From assembly GCF_033095805.1 (NCBI RefSeq), contig NZ_CP109901.1, positions 1,736,001 to 1,800,000 of the forward strand: 64,000 nt of DNA. The letters are read 5' to 3'. Shown one piece after another: positions 31,894-41,461 of this stretch. Numbering within the stretch: position 1 is the first letter of the stretch; each line of letters begins with the position of its first letter. The notes under the pieces are model-generated. The model saw only the letters and a program-made list of their open reading frames with translations. It made no database searches and was not told the origin of the DNA. Source of the stretch: Serratia sp. UGAL515B_01 (GTDB taxonomy: Bacteria; Pseudomonadota; Gammaproteobacteria; Enterobacterales; Enterobacteriaceae). Position numbers and translations under genes: made by a program.

Positions 31894-32217
31894 TTATTCT
31901 TTCCATAGAATGTGACAGAGTTTATGATCTTTTTCGCGGCAAATCAGCACGCGTGCAAACACATCGTTAATTGGCTCACCATCGCTGTCCGCAAGACCAA
32001 TCACAACTTCAGCGAAAAAGTCTGGGTTCAGATCGTAATCCACATGCTCAAGCCAATCTTCAGCGGGATCGTAAAGCTCAGCACCTCCGCGTTCTTCAAA
32101 CTGCAAATTGAACAGCAGAATATCTGCCGGATCAAGGTTGTCGCCTGCCAGCTCAAGGAATATATCGTAAGCTTGCTCAAGCGTTTCATCGTCAGTAAGG
32201 CGATTGTTCAAGTCCAT
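31894..32217 (-). CDS. yciU: YciU, DUF440 acidic dsDNA-mimic family protein
   Basis: This 107-residue, strongly acidic protein has the DUF440 sequence ([35 protein letters not shown]) of E. coli YciU (109 residues). Family members are described as double-stranded DNA mimics that may bind DNA-binding proteins such as HU. It lies 55 bases downstream of clsA, as in E. coli, and is likely cotranscribed with it. Confidence 0.92.
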   Translation of the reverse strand: MDLNNRLTDDETLEQAYDIFLELAGDNLDPADILLFNLQFEERGGAELYDPAEDWLEHVDYDLNPDFFAEVVIGLADSDGEPINDVFARVLICREKDHKLCHILWKE

Positions 32218-32272
32218 AGAAAATCCTGGTCACAAATAATTTGGCATTATTAAACCATGCTCGTTATCGCTT

Positions 32273-33733
32273 TTACAGCAGTGGGCTGAAAAAGTAGAAA
32301 ATACGTTCCAGAATACGATGCCAAAATGGGCGTTCAGCCCATTGTTTGCCATCTAAAAGTTGTGAACGGGCGATATAGTCATCTTGTACGCAAGCCAGTT
32401 CGCTGCCAAATCCGTCGTCGTCCATAACCAACGTGATTTCAAAGTTTAACCATAGGCTACGCATGTCCAGATTAACCGTCCCAACAAGGCTAAGTTGACC
32501 ATCGACCAATACACTCTTGGTGTGCAGTAACCCACCTTTAAACTGATAAATTTTCACGCCTGCGTCTAGTAATTCTGAAAAGAACGAATGGCTGGCCCAG
32601 CGAACCATCATGGAATCGTTGTCATGCGGTACGATAAGACTGACGTCTACGCCTCGTAATGCCGCAGTGCAGATAGCGTGCAACAGATCGTCACTGGGAA
32701 CGAAATAAGGGGTTGTCATAATCAACTGTTCACGAGCGGAATAAACCGCCGTCAGCAGTGCTTGATGGATCATCTCATCAGGAAACCCTGGACCAGAGGC
32801 TATCACCTGAATGGTATGACCGCTTTCCTGTTCGAACGGCATGATGTTGACATCAGGGGGAGGGGGTAAGATACGCCTCCCTGTTTCGATCTCCCAATCG
32901 CAGGCGTACACAATACCCATGCTTGTTGCAATGGGGCCTTCCATCCGAGCCATCAAATCAATCCACTGGCCAACACCTGCATCCTGCTTAAAGTAACGTG
33001 GATCGACCATATTCATACTGCCGGTATAGGCGATGTAGTTATCGATCAGCACCATTTTGCGATGTTGTCGCAAATCCATTCTGCGAAGGAACACGCGGAA
33101 AAGGCTAACCTTAAGCGCCTCAACGACCTCTATACCGGCATTGCGCATCATTGCAGGGTAAGGACTACGGAAAAATTGCACACTACCTGCGGAATCTAAC
33201 AGCAAACGGCAATGCACGCCACGTCGTGATGCGGCCATCAAGGACTCTGCTACCAGGTTGGCCTGTCCTCCTGGTTGCCAAATATAGAACACCATTTCAA
33301 TATTATTACGCGCCAGTCCGATATCGCGGATCAGCGCATCAAATATCTCATCAGTTGTAGTCAGCAACTGCAACTGGTTACCTTTGACCCCATCAATGCC
33401 TTGCCGACGATGGCAAAGTTCGAATAATGGGCGCGCAACTTCACTGTAGTCCGTTGCAAATATTCGATTACTTTCTTTGAGCTCATTCAACCACCGGGCT
33501 GTGGAAGGCCACATCGCCTTGGCTCGTTCAGCACGGCGTTTTCCTAAGTGTAATTCACCGAAGGATAAATAGGCTACGATACCGACTAATGGCAGAATGT
33601 AGATAACTAGCAGCCAAACCATCGCTGAAGGAACTGCACGTCGCTTCATAAGGATACGCAGTGTCACTCCCGCGATCACCAGCCAGTAACCGAATACCAA
33701 GAGCCAACTCATTACAGTATAAAATGTTGTCAT
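32273..33733 (-). CDS. clsA: Cardiolipin synthase A
   Basis: ClsA condenses two phosphatidylglycerols into cardiolipin at the inner membrane. Taking the ATG at 33733 ([17 protein letters not shown]) gives 486 residues, identical in length to E. coli ClsA; the open frame to 33868 adds an unrelated leader. Two N-terminal membrane segments lie within residues 1-60. They are followed by two phospholipase D motifs, HRKMVLID and HTKSVLVD, at about residues 220 and 400. It ends in FYFFSPLL, as in relatives. Confidence 0.95.
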   Translation of the reverse strand: MTTFYTVMSWLLVFGYWLVIAGVTLRILMKRRAVPSAMVWLLVIYILPLVGIVAYLSFGELHLGKRRAERAKAMWPSTARWLNELKESNRIFATDYSEVARPLFELCHRRQGIDGVKGNQLQLLTTTDEIFDALIRDIGLARNNIEMVFYIWQPGGQANLVAESLMAASRRGVHCRLLLDSAGSVQFFRSPYPAMMRNAGIEVVEALKVSLFRVFLRRMDLRQHRKMVLIDNYIAYTGSMNMVDPRYFKQDAGVGQWIDLMARMEGPIATSMGIVYACDWEIETGRRILPPPPDVNIMPFEQESGHTIQVIASGPGFPDEMIHQALLTAVYSAREQLIMTTPYFVPSDDLLHAICTAALRGVDVSLIVPHDNDSMMVRWASHSFFSELLDAGVKIYQFKGGLLHTKSVLVDGQLSLVGTVNLDMRSLWLNFEITLVMDDDGFGSELACVQDDYIARSQLLDGKQWAERPFWHRILERIFYFFSPLL

Positions 33734-34011
33734 AAAGGCGAAAAATTCCACTCGCAAGCTACCAATATTGAGTGTACGCACAGAACAACAAAGGTGAAAC
33801 CTTTTCTCTGTCGTTAAGTTGTATAAAAGTGATTGACTAAAGGCACTTGATGAAAATGAATGCATCAACTTTCAGTTGATGGGGTGAAAGTATTTTAAGC
33901 TCGGTTGTCAGTCTGCTTTAACACTGGCTTTTAGAGCAAAGTCCTGACCTTAGGACCAGGACTTTATCAACAATCTAAGGTGTTCAAAGGAACCTTGCTA
34001 AGCAGGGTAGA

Positions 34012-34596
34012 TTAGAATCGATAACCTGCACCGAACATGAATACGAACGGATCCAGGCGTGTGTCTATACTTTGACTTGGCGCACCAGCAACATCGAAAC
34101 GAACTTTGGTTTCAATGTTCATCCACCATACAGACATGTTCAACATCCAATGCTCATCAAGGTTATAATCTAGACCAGCCTGCCCGGCAACACCCCATGA
34201 GTCTTTCACGTCAAGATTGCTTAGACCTGCGCTCTTGCCGTAATCGTTAAATTCCTGTTTGAAGAATGTGGTGTAGTTGACACCGACACCCAGATAAGGT
34301 CGCAACTTGTCCTGCTTGTCCCCGAAATAATATTGTGCCATTAGCGTGGGTGGTAGTTGACGAACTGTAGCAAGAGTTCCGTCGACAGCGGCGCCGTTCA
34401 GGGAAACTTTATGGCGGAATGGTGTAGCAGCCAATAATTCAACACCGATATTGTCTGTTACCATATAACCGAAAGTTAGGCCCAACTGGGTATCGTTATT
34501 TGCGTTGAACGATCCTTGTCCTAGTACATTATCTGAACTTGCATTAGGACGAACTGTCGCAGTACCAGCCCGAAACAAGATAGAGCTCGTGAGCAT
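34012..34596 (-). pseudogene. ompW: OmpW outer-membrane protein gene lacking its signal peptide
   Basis: The whole mature beta-barrel of OmpW is present in frame, from SILFRAGTATVRP through LLAATPFRHK to the C-terminal MFGAGYRF. The signal peptide is missing. The bases GCTCACGAG, which would encode the Ala-His-Glu around the normal cleavage site, survive at 34594-34586. They lie in a different frame from the barrel, so a few bases were lost at the junction, and nothing resembling a leader lies upstream. Translation from the ATG at 34596 would give a 194-residue protein with no export signal. The divergent gap to yciC is also unusually short. Confidence 0.75.
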
Positions 34597-34763
34597 TTTG
34601 GTTTGCCGCCTTTATCTGTATCTTCTTCTTCGCTCTTAACGTGGACAGACAAAATAATGGCTCAAGATATCAGCGCTATGTAACGCATGGGGTGCCACAG
34701 TGGGGCGGAACAGGGTACAATCCCCCACTGATTTATCTTTGTTCTCGATGCCAAGGAGTCTCC

Positions 34764-35516
34764 ATGCCTATCACGGCCAACACGTTGTACCGTGACAGTT
34801 TTAATTTTTTTCGTAATCAGGCTGCCAGTATCTTGTTGTTGGCACTGCTGACATCATTTATTTCTGTACTGCTCAATCAGGCTTTCAGTCCGGATATTGA
34901 ACAGCTTAAGATCCTGAGTGCGACAGAGAGTGATTTAACCTCAACCGCCGGTATGGGGATTCAGGAAATCATTCAGCAAATGACACCAGAACAGCAGGTA
35001 GTTTTGCTTAAGGTGTCAGCTGCAGCGACCTTTTCTGCGTTAGTTGGCAACCTGCTATTGGTCGGTGGAATGTTGACGCTAATTCGCCTAGTTTCTGAAG
35101 GCCAGCGTACCAGTGCGTTGCGCGCTATTGGTATTTCTGCGCCACAATTGCCACGTTTGCTATTGTTGTTGTTTATCTGCACATTGCTGATTCAACTTGG
35201 GCTGACGCTGTTCATCATACCTGGTGTGATCTTGGCAATCTCGTTTTCATTGGCTCCTGTGGTATGTGTTGCAGATAAAAAAGGCGTATTCGCTTCACTC
35301 AGATTGAGTTGCAAGCTGGCTTTTGCTAATGCCAAAGTCATCATTCCGGCAATGATGCTCTGGCTGGCTGCCAAACTGCTGATACTGTTTATGGTCAGCC
35401 ATTTGTCTGTTTTGACCCCTAACGTTGCCAGCGTGGCTCTAACCGCACTGAGCAATCTGGTTTCTGCGATACTACTGATTTATCTGTATCGTCTTTATAT
35501 GTTATTACGCAATTAA
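34764..35516 (+). CDS. yciC: YciC, UPF0259 inner-membrane protein
   Basis: This 250-residue membrane protein of the UPF0259 family has about six hydrophobic segments (first at about 23-45); its function is unknown. The start is the ATG at 34764 ([19 protein letters not shown]) with AAGGAG seven bases upstream, matching E. coli YciC (247 residues). The frame is open 41 codons further upstream, but those codons are not conserved. It begins the yciC-yciB-yciA cluster. Confidence 0.92.
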   Translation: MPITANTLYRDSFNFFRNQAASILLLALLTSFISVLLNQAFSPDIEQLKILSATESDLTSTAGMGIQEIIQQMTPEQQVVLLKVSAAATFSALVGNLLLVGGMLTLIRLVSEGQRTSALRAIGISAPQLPRLLLLLFICTLLIQLGLTLFIIPGVILAISFSLAPVVCVADKKGVFASLRLSCKLAFANAKVIIPAMMLWLAAKLLILFMVSHLSVLTPNVASVALTALSNLVSAILLIYLYRLYMLLRN

Positions 35517-35532
35517 GTTAGAGTTGAATGCA

Positions 35533-35558
35533 GGGCACACTACGGTGTGCCTTTTTTG
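35533..35558 (+). terminator. Terminator of yciC
   Basis: GGCACAC-TACG-GTGTGCC followed by TTTTTTG, 17 bases after the stop, is a classical intrinsic terminator. Confidence 0.9.
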
Positions 35559-35884
35559 TTTCCTAGATGGTAAGGCCTAACTGAGAGAGCGGGCATCAGA
35601 ATAAGCTCCTGGTTATACTCATTTTGTGAAGCCTAGCCAGCAGGGTAGTGAAGTTCGTTGTTTCACGCTCTACCAAACGTAACTTTACGTGACGGTGTAA
35701 CAAACAGGGCTCAATTCATCAACTGCATGCCGAAGCGTTAGGCCATGTTGCTCTTAACAGCCTCATCTATGAACATCTAGGCTGTGCCCCCCCTTAACTG
35801 TACGCGAGCATTGCACTTTTCTGCGGTACACAGAACACGCCAAATCCGGTATAGTCTGCTGATAAACTTATTATGGATTGATTT
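35559..35884. other. Spacer before yciB
   Basis: No gene is visible in these 325 bases. The last 60 or so should hold the yciB promoter. A TAGGCTGTGCCCCCCC patch (about 35778-35793) resembles the flank of repeat copy A, but the match is too short to call. Confidence 0.4.
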
Positions 35885-36424
35885 ATGAAGCAGTTTCTTG
35901 ATTTTTTACCACTGATTGTCTTTTTTGCTTTTTATAAACTCTATGATATCTATGTCGCCTCTGGGGCACTAATTGTAGCCACCGCCCTGGCTTTGATATT
36001 TACCTGGCTGAGATATCGTAAGGTAGAGAAGATGACGCTGATCACCTTCGCGATGGTAGCCATTTTCGGCACGCTAACCCTGGTTTTCCATAATGACTTG
36101 TTTATAAAGTGGAAAGTCACCGTGATTTACGTTCTGTTTGCTTTGGCACTACTCATCAGCCAACTGGTGCTGAAAAAGCCGCTGATTCAACGTATGTTGG
36201 GTAAAGAGCTGACGCTCCCTGATAATGTGTGGGGAAATCTCAATATGGCATGGGCTATTTTCTTTTTAGCCTGTGGTTTAGCCAATATCTATGTGGCGTT
36301 TTGGCTGCCACAAAGTGTCTGGGTGAATTTTAAAGTCTTTGGCCTCACGGCACTGATGCTGGTCTTTACCCTGCTCAGTGGTATTTATATTTATCGCCAT
36401 ATGCAGGAAGAACAGAAGAAATAA
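35885..36424 (+). CDS. yciB: YciB (IspZ), inner-membrane intracellular septation protein A
   Basis: YciB is a five-segment inner-membrane protein that interacts with elongation and division proteins; its Shigella homologue is needed for proper septation. The 179 residues match E. coli exactly in length. [21 protein letters not shown] is the family start. It is followed by yciA after about 107 bases. Confidence 0.94.
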   Translation: MKQFLDFLPLIVFFAFYKLYDIYVASGALIVATALALIFTWLRYRKVEKMTLITFAMVAIFGTLTLVFHNDLFIKWKVTVIYVLFALALLISQLVLKKPLIQRMLGKELTLPDNVWGNLNMAWAIFFLACGLANIYVAFWLPQSVWVNFKVFGLTALMLVFTLLSGIYIYRHMQEEQKK

Positions 36425-36531
36425 TAGGCTATAGAGGTTGTGTCCCTGAACGGTATGTGAGTGCAGCTGGTGGCTATTTGAGTACGAGTACCGTGGGCAT
36501 ATGATTTGATAATTTTTGATAAGCAGATGTA

Positions 36532-36960
36532 ATGACAGAACAACTCTCTTTGCCCGGTGGTGAACTGGTGCTGCGAACGCTGGCAATGCCAGCAGATACC
36601 AATGCTAATGGTGATATTTTCGGCGGTTGGTTAATGTCGCAAATGGATATTGGTGGAGCGATTCTTGCCAAAGAAATTGCGGAAGGCCGCGTAGTGACCG
36701 TGCGGGTAGATGGGATCACTTTCCTGAAGCCGGTCGCTGTTGGTGATGTCGTCTGTTGTTATGCCAACTGTATACGAACCGGGCGGACTTCTATTACCGT
36801 TAATATTGAAGTTTGGGTAAAGAAGGTTTCCTCTGCTCCAATAGGTCAACGGTACCGTGCGACTGAAGCTGTCTTCACCTATGTTGCGGTGAATGAAGTT
36901 GGCAGCCCACGCGCTTTGCCAGAAGGTAAAACCAACTTCAACGCCAACCCTCAAAAGTGA
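36532..36960 (+). CDS. yciA: Acyl-CoA thioesterase YciA
   Basis: YciA is a cytoplasmic hot-dog fold thioesterase that hydrolyses a broad range of acyl-CoAs. The 142-residue protein shows the active-site block PADTNANGDIFGGWLMSQMD, with Asn and Asp of the hot-dog catalytic helix. It is about ten residues longer than E. coli YciA (132) at the C-terminus. It converges with tonB across a strong terminator. Confidence 0.94.
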   Translation: MTEQLSLPGGELVLRTLAMPADTNANGDIFGGWLMSQMDIGGAILAKEIAEGRVVTVRVDGITFLKPVAVGDVVCCYANCIRTGRTSITVNIEVWVKKVSSAPIGQRYRATEAVFTYVAVNEVGSPRALPEGKTNFNANPQK

Positions 36961-36973
36961 ATCGCCGAGTGAA

Positions 36974-37001
36974 AGAAGGTCGCTTGAACGACCTTCTTTT
37001 G
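36974..37001. terminator. Bidirectional terminator between yciA and tonB
   Basis: A perfect 9-bp stem AGAAGGTCG/CGACCTTCT with A residues before and TTTTG after serves both convergent genes. Confidence 0.9.
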
Positions 37002-37014
37002 TCTTTATTCGCTA

Positions 37015-37749
37015 TCAGTTTAAGTCTGTAGAGCCATCTATTTTGAAAACGATTGTTTTCGTCAGATTCTGTGCTGGCTTTGCTTCATATCGCCATTTAC
37101 GCATTGCCTGCTTCACTTCACGTTCAAACATGTTACTCGGTTCTGCTGACAAGATACGGAGGTTAGTTATTCGTCCATCGCTGTCAATATCGTATAGTAC
37201 CTTAACCTTCCCTTCAATTTGCAATGCCCGAGCACGTGGAGGATATATAGGTTTAGAAAGACTCAGTACCTTCGGTTCCACTTTCAGGGAGTTTCCTGGA
37301 GCTGGGGCTGAGGGAGCCTGTTTGACCGGCGCTTTATCGATTGGCTTAGCCTCCGATTGATTCTGGGACTCGGAAGGTTCTTCTGTGTTAGTTTTTTTTA
37401 TTTCACGTTGAACAGTTTTCTCAACTTTTGGTTTTTTGGGTTTGGGCTTTGGTTTCTCAGGTACAGGTTTTGGGAGCGCTACAGGTATCGGCACTGGTGG
37501 CTCAGGAATTGGCTCCGGTTCTGCTTCCTCTTGTGGCTGTGGCTCTGCAGCAGTGGGAGGCGGAGGTTCAGCCAGAGCAGCCATGTTGACCATCATGACG
37601 CTGACAGGAGCATCTTCCTGTTTAGGCAGTGTTATCACTTCTTTGGCAGAGGCATAAAGCAAAGCTGCCACCAAAGCGCTATGTAAGCCAACGGAAAACA
37701 CAATTGGCACGGAAATACGGCGAATAGGGAACATCTTTTTTAGCAGCAT
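37015..37749 (-). CDS. tonB: TonB, energy transducer for TonB-dependent receptors
   Basis: TonB carries the proton-motive energy of ExbBD across the periplasm to outer-membrane siderophore and B12 receptors. I start at the ATG at 37749 ([18 protein letters not shown], 244 residues) with AGAGGA upstream. The N-terminal membrane anchor (about 12-32) includes the [13 protein letters not shown] helix with the functional His. A Pro/Glu then Pro/Lys-rich spacer (about 60-125) follows, and a C-terminal domain with [17 protein letters not shown]. The N-terminus is close to Serratia TonB. A Fur operator lies in its promoter. Confidence 0.95.
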   Translation of the reverse strand: MLLKKMFPIRRISVPIVFSVGLHSALVAALLYASAKEVITLPKQEDAPVSVMMVNMAALAEPPPPTAAEPQPQEEAEPEPIPEPPVPIPVALPKPVPEKPKPKPKKPKVEKTVQREIKKTNTEEPSESQNQSEAKPIDKAPVKQAPSAPAPGNSLKVEPKVLSLSKPIYPPRARALQIEGKVKVLYDIDSDGRITNLRILSAEPSNMFEREVKQAMRKWRYEAKPAQNLTKTIVFKIDGSTDLN

Positions 37750-37778
37750 AATGGTTCGTTTCCTCTGGTTTGCCAATT

Positions 37779-37806
37779 CTAAATGCAAATAGCAATCATA
37801 TTCAAT
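37779..37806 (-). promoter_or_regulatory. Fur operator/promoter of tonB
   Basis: On the minus strand the block TGAATATGATTGCTATTTGC followed by ATTTA reproduces the well-known iron-regulated Fur site of the E. coli tonB promoter almost exactly. It starts about 30 bases upstream of the tonB start codon, so iron repression of tonB is expected. Confidence 0.75.
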
Positions 37807-38024
37807 AAGGAAAAGAGAACTCTTGCTTTTATGGGCACTGATTGACGTTATTGAGCGTAAAAGGCCGTATTCTTTAATTAACCGTGCATAAATACTTCTA
37901 GTCGATTTGATTCATAACCAAGCTGGATTGGCAACAATTGTTGCAATACAACAGTGTTCCTTTACATGGCGTTTTAGGCTACTTTGTTACCGCTATTTTA
38001 TAAACATGATTTTAAAGGTGAAAT

Positions 38025-38321
38025 ATGCTTTATCTGATCTATGCTCAAGACCGGCCCAATACGCTGGAACAACGTTTGGCAGTTCGTCCCGCTCATCTGG
38101 CTCGTCTGCAAGCATTACGTGACGAAGGCCGACTTGTTGCCGCTGGCCCTAACCCAGCAGTTGACAGTAATGATCCAGGCCAAGCTGGATTCACCGGATC
38201 TACCGTGATTGCCGAATTTGCCTCATTGGAAGAGGCGCAATTATGGGCAGCACATGACCCTTATGTCGATGCTGGCGTGTATGGAGAAGTCACGGTAAAA
38301 CCCTTCAAGCGGGTGTTTTAG
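38025..38321 (+). CDS. yciI: YciI-like protein
   Basis: This 98-residue dimeric alpha-beta protein of the YciI family has the same length as E. coli YciI. The conserved His and Asp that form the putative active-site pocket are present ([28 protein letters not shown]). The true reaction is unknown. It is divergent from tonB, as in E. coli. Confidence 0.93.
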   Translation: MLYLIYAQDRPNTLEQRLAVRPAHLARLQALRDEGRLVAAGPNPAVDSNDPGQAGFTGSTVIAEFASLEEAQLWAAHDPYVDAGVYGEVTVKPFKRVF

Positions 38322-38445
38322 GGTAAGTGAGGGATGAGGCTGCGTTAAGCTTCGAACGCTAAGCGAGAGATGTTGATCTCACCATTCGTCAGTGTACTTG
38401 AACAGGGGGGAAGTGCTCGCCCCCCGCACCTCGTCTTTCACCAAG

Positions 38446-39627
38446 TCAGGCGTTTGCTAACACAAATTCTAATGCGGCAATGAGTTTATCCATTCCAGCT
38501 TCTACTTTGCTGCGTGGGCAACCGATGTTTAGCCGCAGGAAGCCACGGCCTTCTTCGCCGTAGGTGAAGCCGGGCATGATGGCCACTTTCTCACGATCTA
38601 TCAACACTTGTTGTAACTGGTGATCGTCAATCCCTAGCGGTCTTAAATCAATCCAGGCCAGGTAAGTTGCTTGTGGCGGTTGCCAGTTCAGTTGAGGGAA
38701 AGACTGATGTAATCGTTCAGCGACGTAAGCCAGATTTTGTTGCAGATATTCACGTAAAGCATCTAGCCATGGTTCGCCATGACGATAAGCGGCAATATGA
38801 GCGGCGACTGCCATTACCGCAGGGGAGGAGAGCCCGTCGCGGTTTTTTAATGCCAAGGTATAACTTTCCCGTGCATGCTTATCGCTGATCAAACCGTAGG
38901 CACCGGTGAGAGCGGGAATATTGAACGTCTTAGAACCCGAGGTCAGCAGTGCCCAAGATGTTGTTGCTACCTGACTCCAAGGAATATGTTGATGTTTCCC
39001 CCAAACCATGTCCATGTGGATTTCATCGCTGATCACTTTCACATCGTGGCGTTCACAAAGTTCAGCCATTTGTTGAAGCTCTTCTTGGCGCCATACTTTG
39101 CCCGTCGGATTTTGTGGGCTACAAAGCAACAGGATCTTGGTCTGTGGCCGGGCCAGTAAAGCCTCCAGATGGGCCATATCGCAATGCCAGTCGTTATCCA
39201 CTTTATTCAGGGGACAAGTAAGCAGTTGACGCTGATTCCCAAGAACCACCTTATAGAAAGCGTCATAGGCTGGGGTGTGGGTGACGATATACTCACCTGG
39301 CTCAGACCAGATACGGATCATCTGTGCCACCATGTAAATCACTGACGGGCCATATACTGCAAGCGAAGTGTCGACAGACGTATTAAATCGCTGATGATAC
39401 CAATGTCTCACTGCGCCAAGAAAGTCTTCGTGTTGCCAGCGGCTATAACCCAATACGCCGTGCTGTAGGCGTTGCTGCAAAACGTCCAGTATGCAGGGAG
39501 CGGTGGAGAAATCCATATCAGAGATAGTAAAAGGCAGCAGGTCGGCACTGCCAAATCGGTCGGCAATGTAGTCCCATTGTGTACACCAGGTACCATGGCG
39601 GTCGACTGGAGTAGAAAAATCAAACAT
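38446..39627 (-). CDS. malY: MalY, PLP-dependent cystathionine beta-lyase and modulator of MalT
   Basis: MalY is a type I aminotransferase-fold enzyme with C-S lyase activity; it also binds and inhibits the maltose activator MalT. The ATG at 39627 (MFDFSTPVDRHGTWCTQWDY) gives 393 residues, close to E. coli MalY (390). The PLP lysine lies in LTSGSKTFNIPALTGA. It follows malX by 46 bases in the same operon. The GGGGGG/CCCCCC hairpin near 38405-38427 may end the transcript. Confidence 0.95.
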   Translation of the reverse strand: MFDFSTPVDRHGTWCTQWDYIADRFGSADLLPFTISDMDFSTAPCILDVLQQRLQHGVLGYSRWQHEDFLGAVRHWYHQRFNTSVDTSLAVYGPSVIYMVAQMIRIWSEPGEYIVTHTPAYDAFYKVVLGNQRQLLTCPLNKVDNDWHCDMAHLEALLARPQTKILLLCSPQNPTGKVWRQEELQQMAELCERHDVKVISDEIHMDMVWGKHQHIPWSQVATTSWALLTSGSKTFNIPALTGAYGLISDKHARESYTLALKNRDGLSSPAVMAVAAHIAAYRHGEPWLDALREYLQQNLAYVAERLHQSFPQLNWQPPQATYLAWIDLRPLGIDDHQLQQVLIDREKVAIMPGFTYGEEGRGFLRLNIGCPRSKVEAGMDKLIAALEFVLANA

Positions 39628-39673
39628 GAGTAACTCCGCATAGGGGCGCAGCAGTCTGCGCCCGAGAGAAAAA

Positions 39674-41257
39674 TTATGCTGTGGCAATCAACGAATCTAG
39701 TTCATCTTTTACCGACTGTACCTGAGGGCCGATCACCACCTGCAGGTTATGTTCGTTAAGACGGATAATACCGATAGCACGGTTGGCTTTTAGTGCTGCG
39801 TCATCCACTTTGTTGATGTCGTTGACAGACATGCGCAGGCGAGTAATACAGTTATCTAATGAAACAATATTTTCTTTGCCTCCTAGCGCAGCAAGGATAG
39901 CGGGCACGTTGTAGCCTGATTTTCCCACCGAGCCAATCGGGGCAGTTTGTGTTGCCACCGCTTCATTCTCACGGCCTGGCGTCTTGATGTTAAAATGCTG
40001 GATGGAAAAGCGGAAAATTGCATAGTAAACCGCGAACCAAATTGCCGCGACTACGGGTACTAGGTACCACTTGGTTGCCGTACCGTGCAGGATACCGAAT
40101 ACCACGAAATCGATGATGTTGCCGTCAGTATTGCCGATCGTGACCCCCAATAGGGCCATGACAGTGAAGCCTAGGCCGGTAAGGATGGCATGGATCAGGT
40201 ATAAAAATGGGGCAACAAATAGGAACAGGAATTCAATAGGTTCAGTCGTACCACCAACAACGCAAGCAACGACACCAGAAATCAGCAACCCCTTAATTTT
40301 ATGACGATTCTCTGGTTTTGCGCAGTGGTACATGGCCAGTGCAGCACCGGGTAGACCACCAAGGAAGGAGGGCATTTTACCCTGTGACAGGAAGCGTGTT
40401 GCGCTTTCAGCAAAGCCGTGAGTCGTTGGGCAAGAGAGTTGGGCCTGAAAAATTGTCAGTGCACCGCTGACTTCACGGCCACAAACGTCGAGTGTGCCGC
40501 CTGCTTCGGTAAAACGAATGAGGGCGACCAGAATGTGGTGCAGACCGAATGGCAACAGCAAACGCTCACCGGAACCAAAGATCATTGGCCCAAATATACC
40601 TGCACCGTTTATCATACGGCCCAGACCGTTGATACCGGCAGCAAACCATGGCCAGATCAACGGGATAAGCAGACCACACAGCCCAAGAACTACCGTAGTG
40701 ACGATAGGGACAAAGCGGGTACCGCCAAAGAAAGCCAATGCATCTGGCAGACGGATAGTGTTGAAACGTTCATGCAGTAGGTAAACGATAATACCTACGA
40801 TCACTGCGCCAAGTATCCCCGTATCAATCGATTGAATTCCGAGAATGTTCTGTATGTTGTTGGCTTTCAGTACCAGCGCGTCGGTGGTTGGAAGTATACC
40901 AGCGGTTGTCAGATAGAAGTTGGTTGCCAGGTTAAGTACGGCAAAACCCACAAAACCCGAAAAAGCGGCCACGCCTTTGTTGTCACGCGCCATACCTAAT
41001 GGGATGGCGATAGCGAACATCACCGGCAGAAAGCTGAAGGCAAAAGAACCGATTTTACTCATCCAGGTGAAAAGCAACTGAAATGCGGGATGGCCGATAA
41101 ACGGTAGCAGAGTAATAACATCCCGACTACTCAGTGAACTGCCGATCCCCAGCATGATCCCGCAGAATGAAAGCAGTGCGACAGGCAACATGAATGTTTT
41201 GCCTAAGCTTTGGAAAAACTCCCAAAGCGTGATTTTTTGTTTTTTAGCAGCTGGCAT
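39674..41257 (-). CDS. malX: MalX, PTS glucose/maltose-family EIICB component
   Basis: MalX is an inner-membrane phosphotransferase permease of the glucose family that can carry glucose and maltose. The 527-residue protein has the EIIC membrane domain (about 1-400) followed by an EIIB domain with the phospho-Cys in DNCITRLRMS. No EIIA is fused, so it depends on EIIA-Glc. It heads the malXY operon, whose promoter carries two MalI operators shared with divergent malI. Confidence 0.95.
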   Translation of the reverse strand: MPAAKKQKITLWEFFQSLGKTFMLPVALLSFCGIMLGIGSSLSSRDVITLLPFIGHPAFQLLFTWMSKIGSFAFSFLPVMFAIAIPLGMARDNKGVAAFSGFVGFAVLNLATNFYLTTAGILPTTDALVLKANNIQNILGIQSIDTGILGAVIVGIIVYLLHERFNTIRLPDALAFFGGTRFVPIVTTVVLGLCGLLIPLIWPWFAAGINGLGRMINGAGIFGPMIFGSGERLLLPFGLHHILVALIRFTEAGGTLDVCGREVSGALTIFQAQLSCPTTHGFAESATRFLSQGKMPSFLGGLPGAALAMYHCAKPENRHKIKGLLISGVVACVVGGTTEPIEFLFLFVAPFLYLIHAILTGLGFTVMALLGVTIGNTDGNIIDFVVFGILHGTATKWYLVPVVAAIWFAVYYAIFRFSIQHFNIKTPGRENEAVATQTAPIGSVGKSGYNVPAILAALGGKENIVSLDNCITRLRMSVNDINKVDDAALKANRAIGIIRLNEHNLQVVIGPQVQSVKDELDSLIATA

Positions 41258-41319
41258 AACTGACGACTCCTGGCGAAAAAGCTTGCAATGTTTTTGGCAT
41301 CTGATTTAGGTAAAAACAA

Positions 41320-41335
41320 GATAAAACGTTTTACC
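41320..41335. promoter_or_regulatory. MalI operator, malX side
   Basis: GATAAAACGTTTTACC contains the perfect palindrome TAAAACGTTTTA, the operator type bound by MalI in E. coli. It lies 63 bases upstream of malX. Confidence 0.85.
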
Positions 41336-41398
41336 AAGCAAAAATGAGCCATCAATCACAATTTAGAATCACGCTTTGCAGCGACAATACAAAGGCAG

Positions 41399-41414
41399 GT
41401 AAAACGTTTTACTC
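41399..41414. promoter_or_regulatory. MalI operator, malI side
   Basis: GGTAAAACGTTTTACT carries the same 12-bp palindrome as the malX-side site. The centres are 78 bp apart and this copy is about 48 bases ahead of malI. One site per divergent promoter fits repression of malXY together with autoregulation. Confidence 0.85.
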
Positions 41415-41461
41415 TACAAGGCATTCGATATGTGCCATCGGGACGTTGCTTTACAGAGGTT

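Noticed and set aside
37357..37686. Plus-strand open frames rich in Trp, Arg and Gly opposite tonB
   Set aside because: They are antisense to the proline/lysine-rich spacer of TonB, whose codons give long open antisense frames.
41341..41365. CRP site between the MalI operators
   Set aside because: A TGA...TCACA pattern exists but the half-sites are two bases too far apart for a CRP site.
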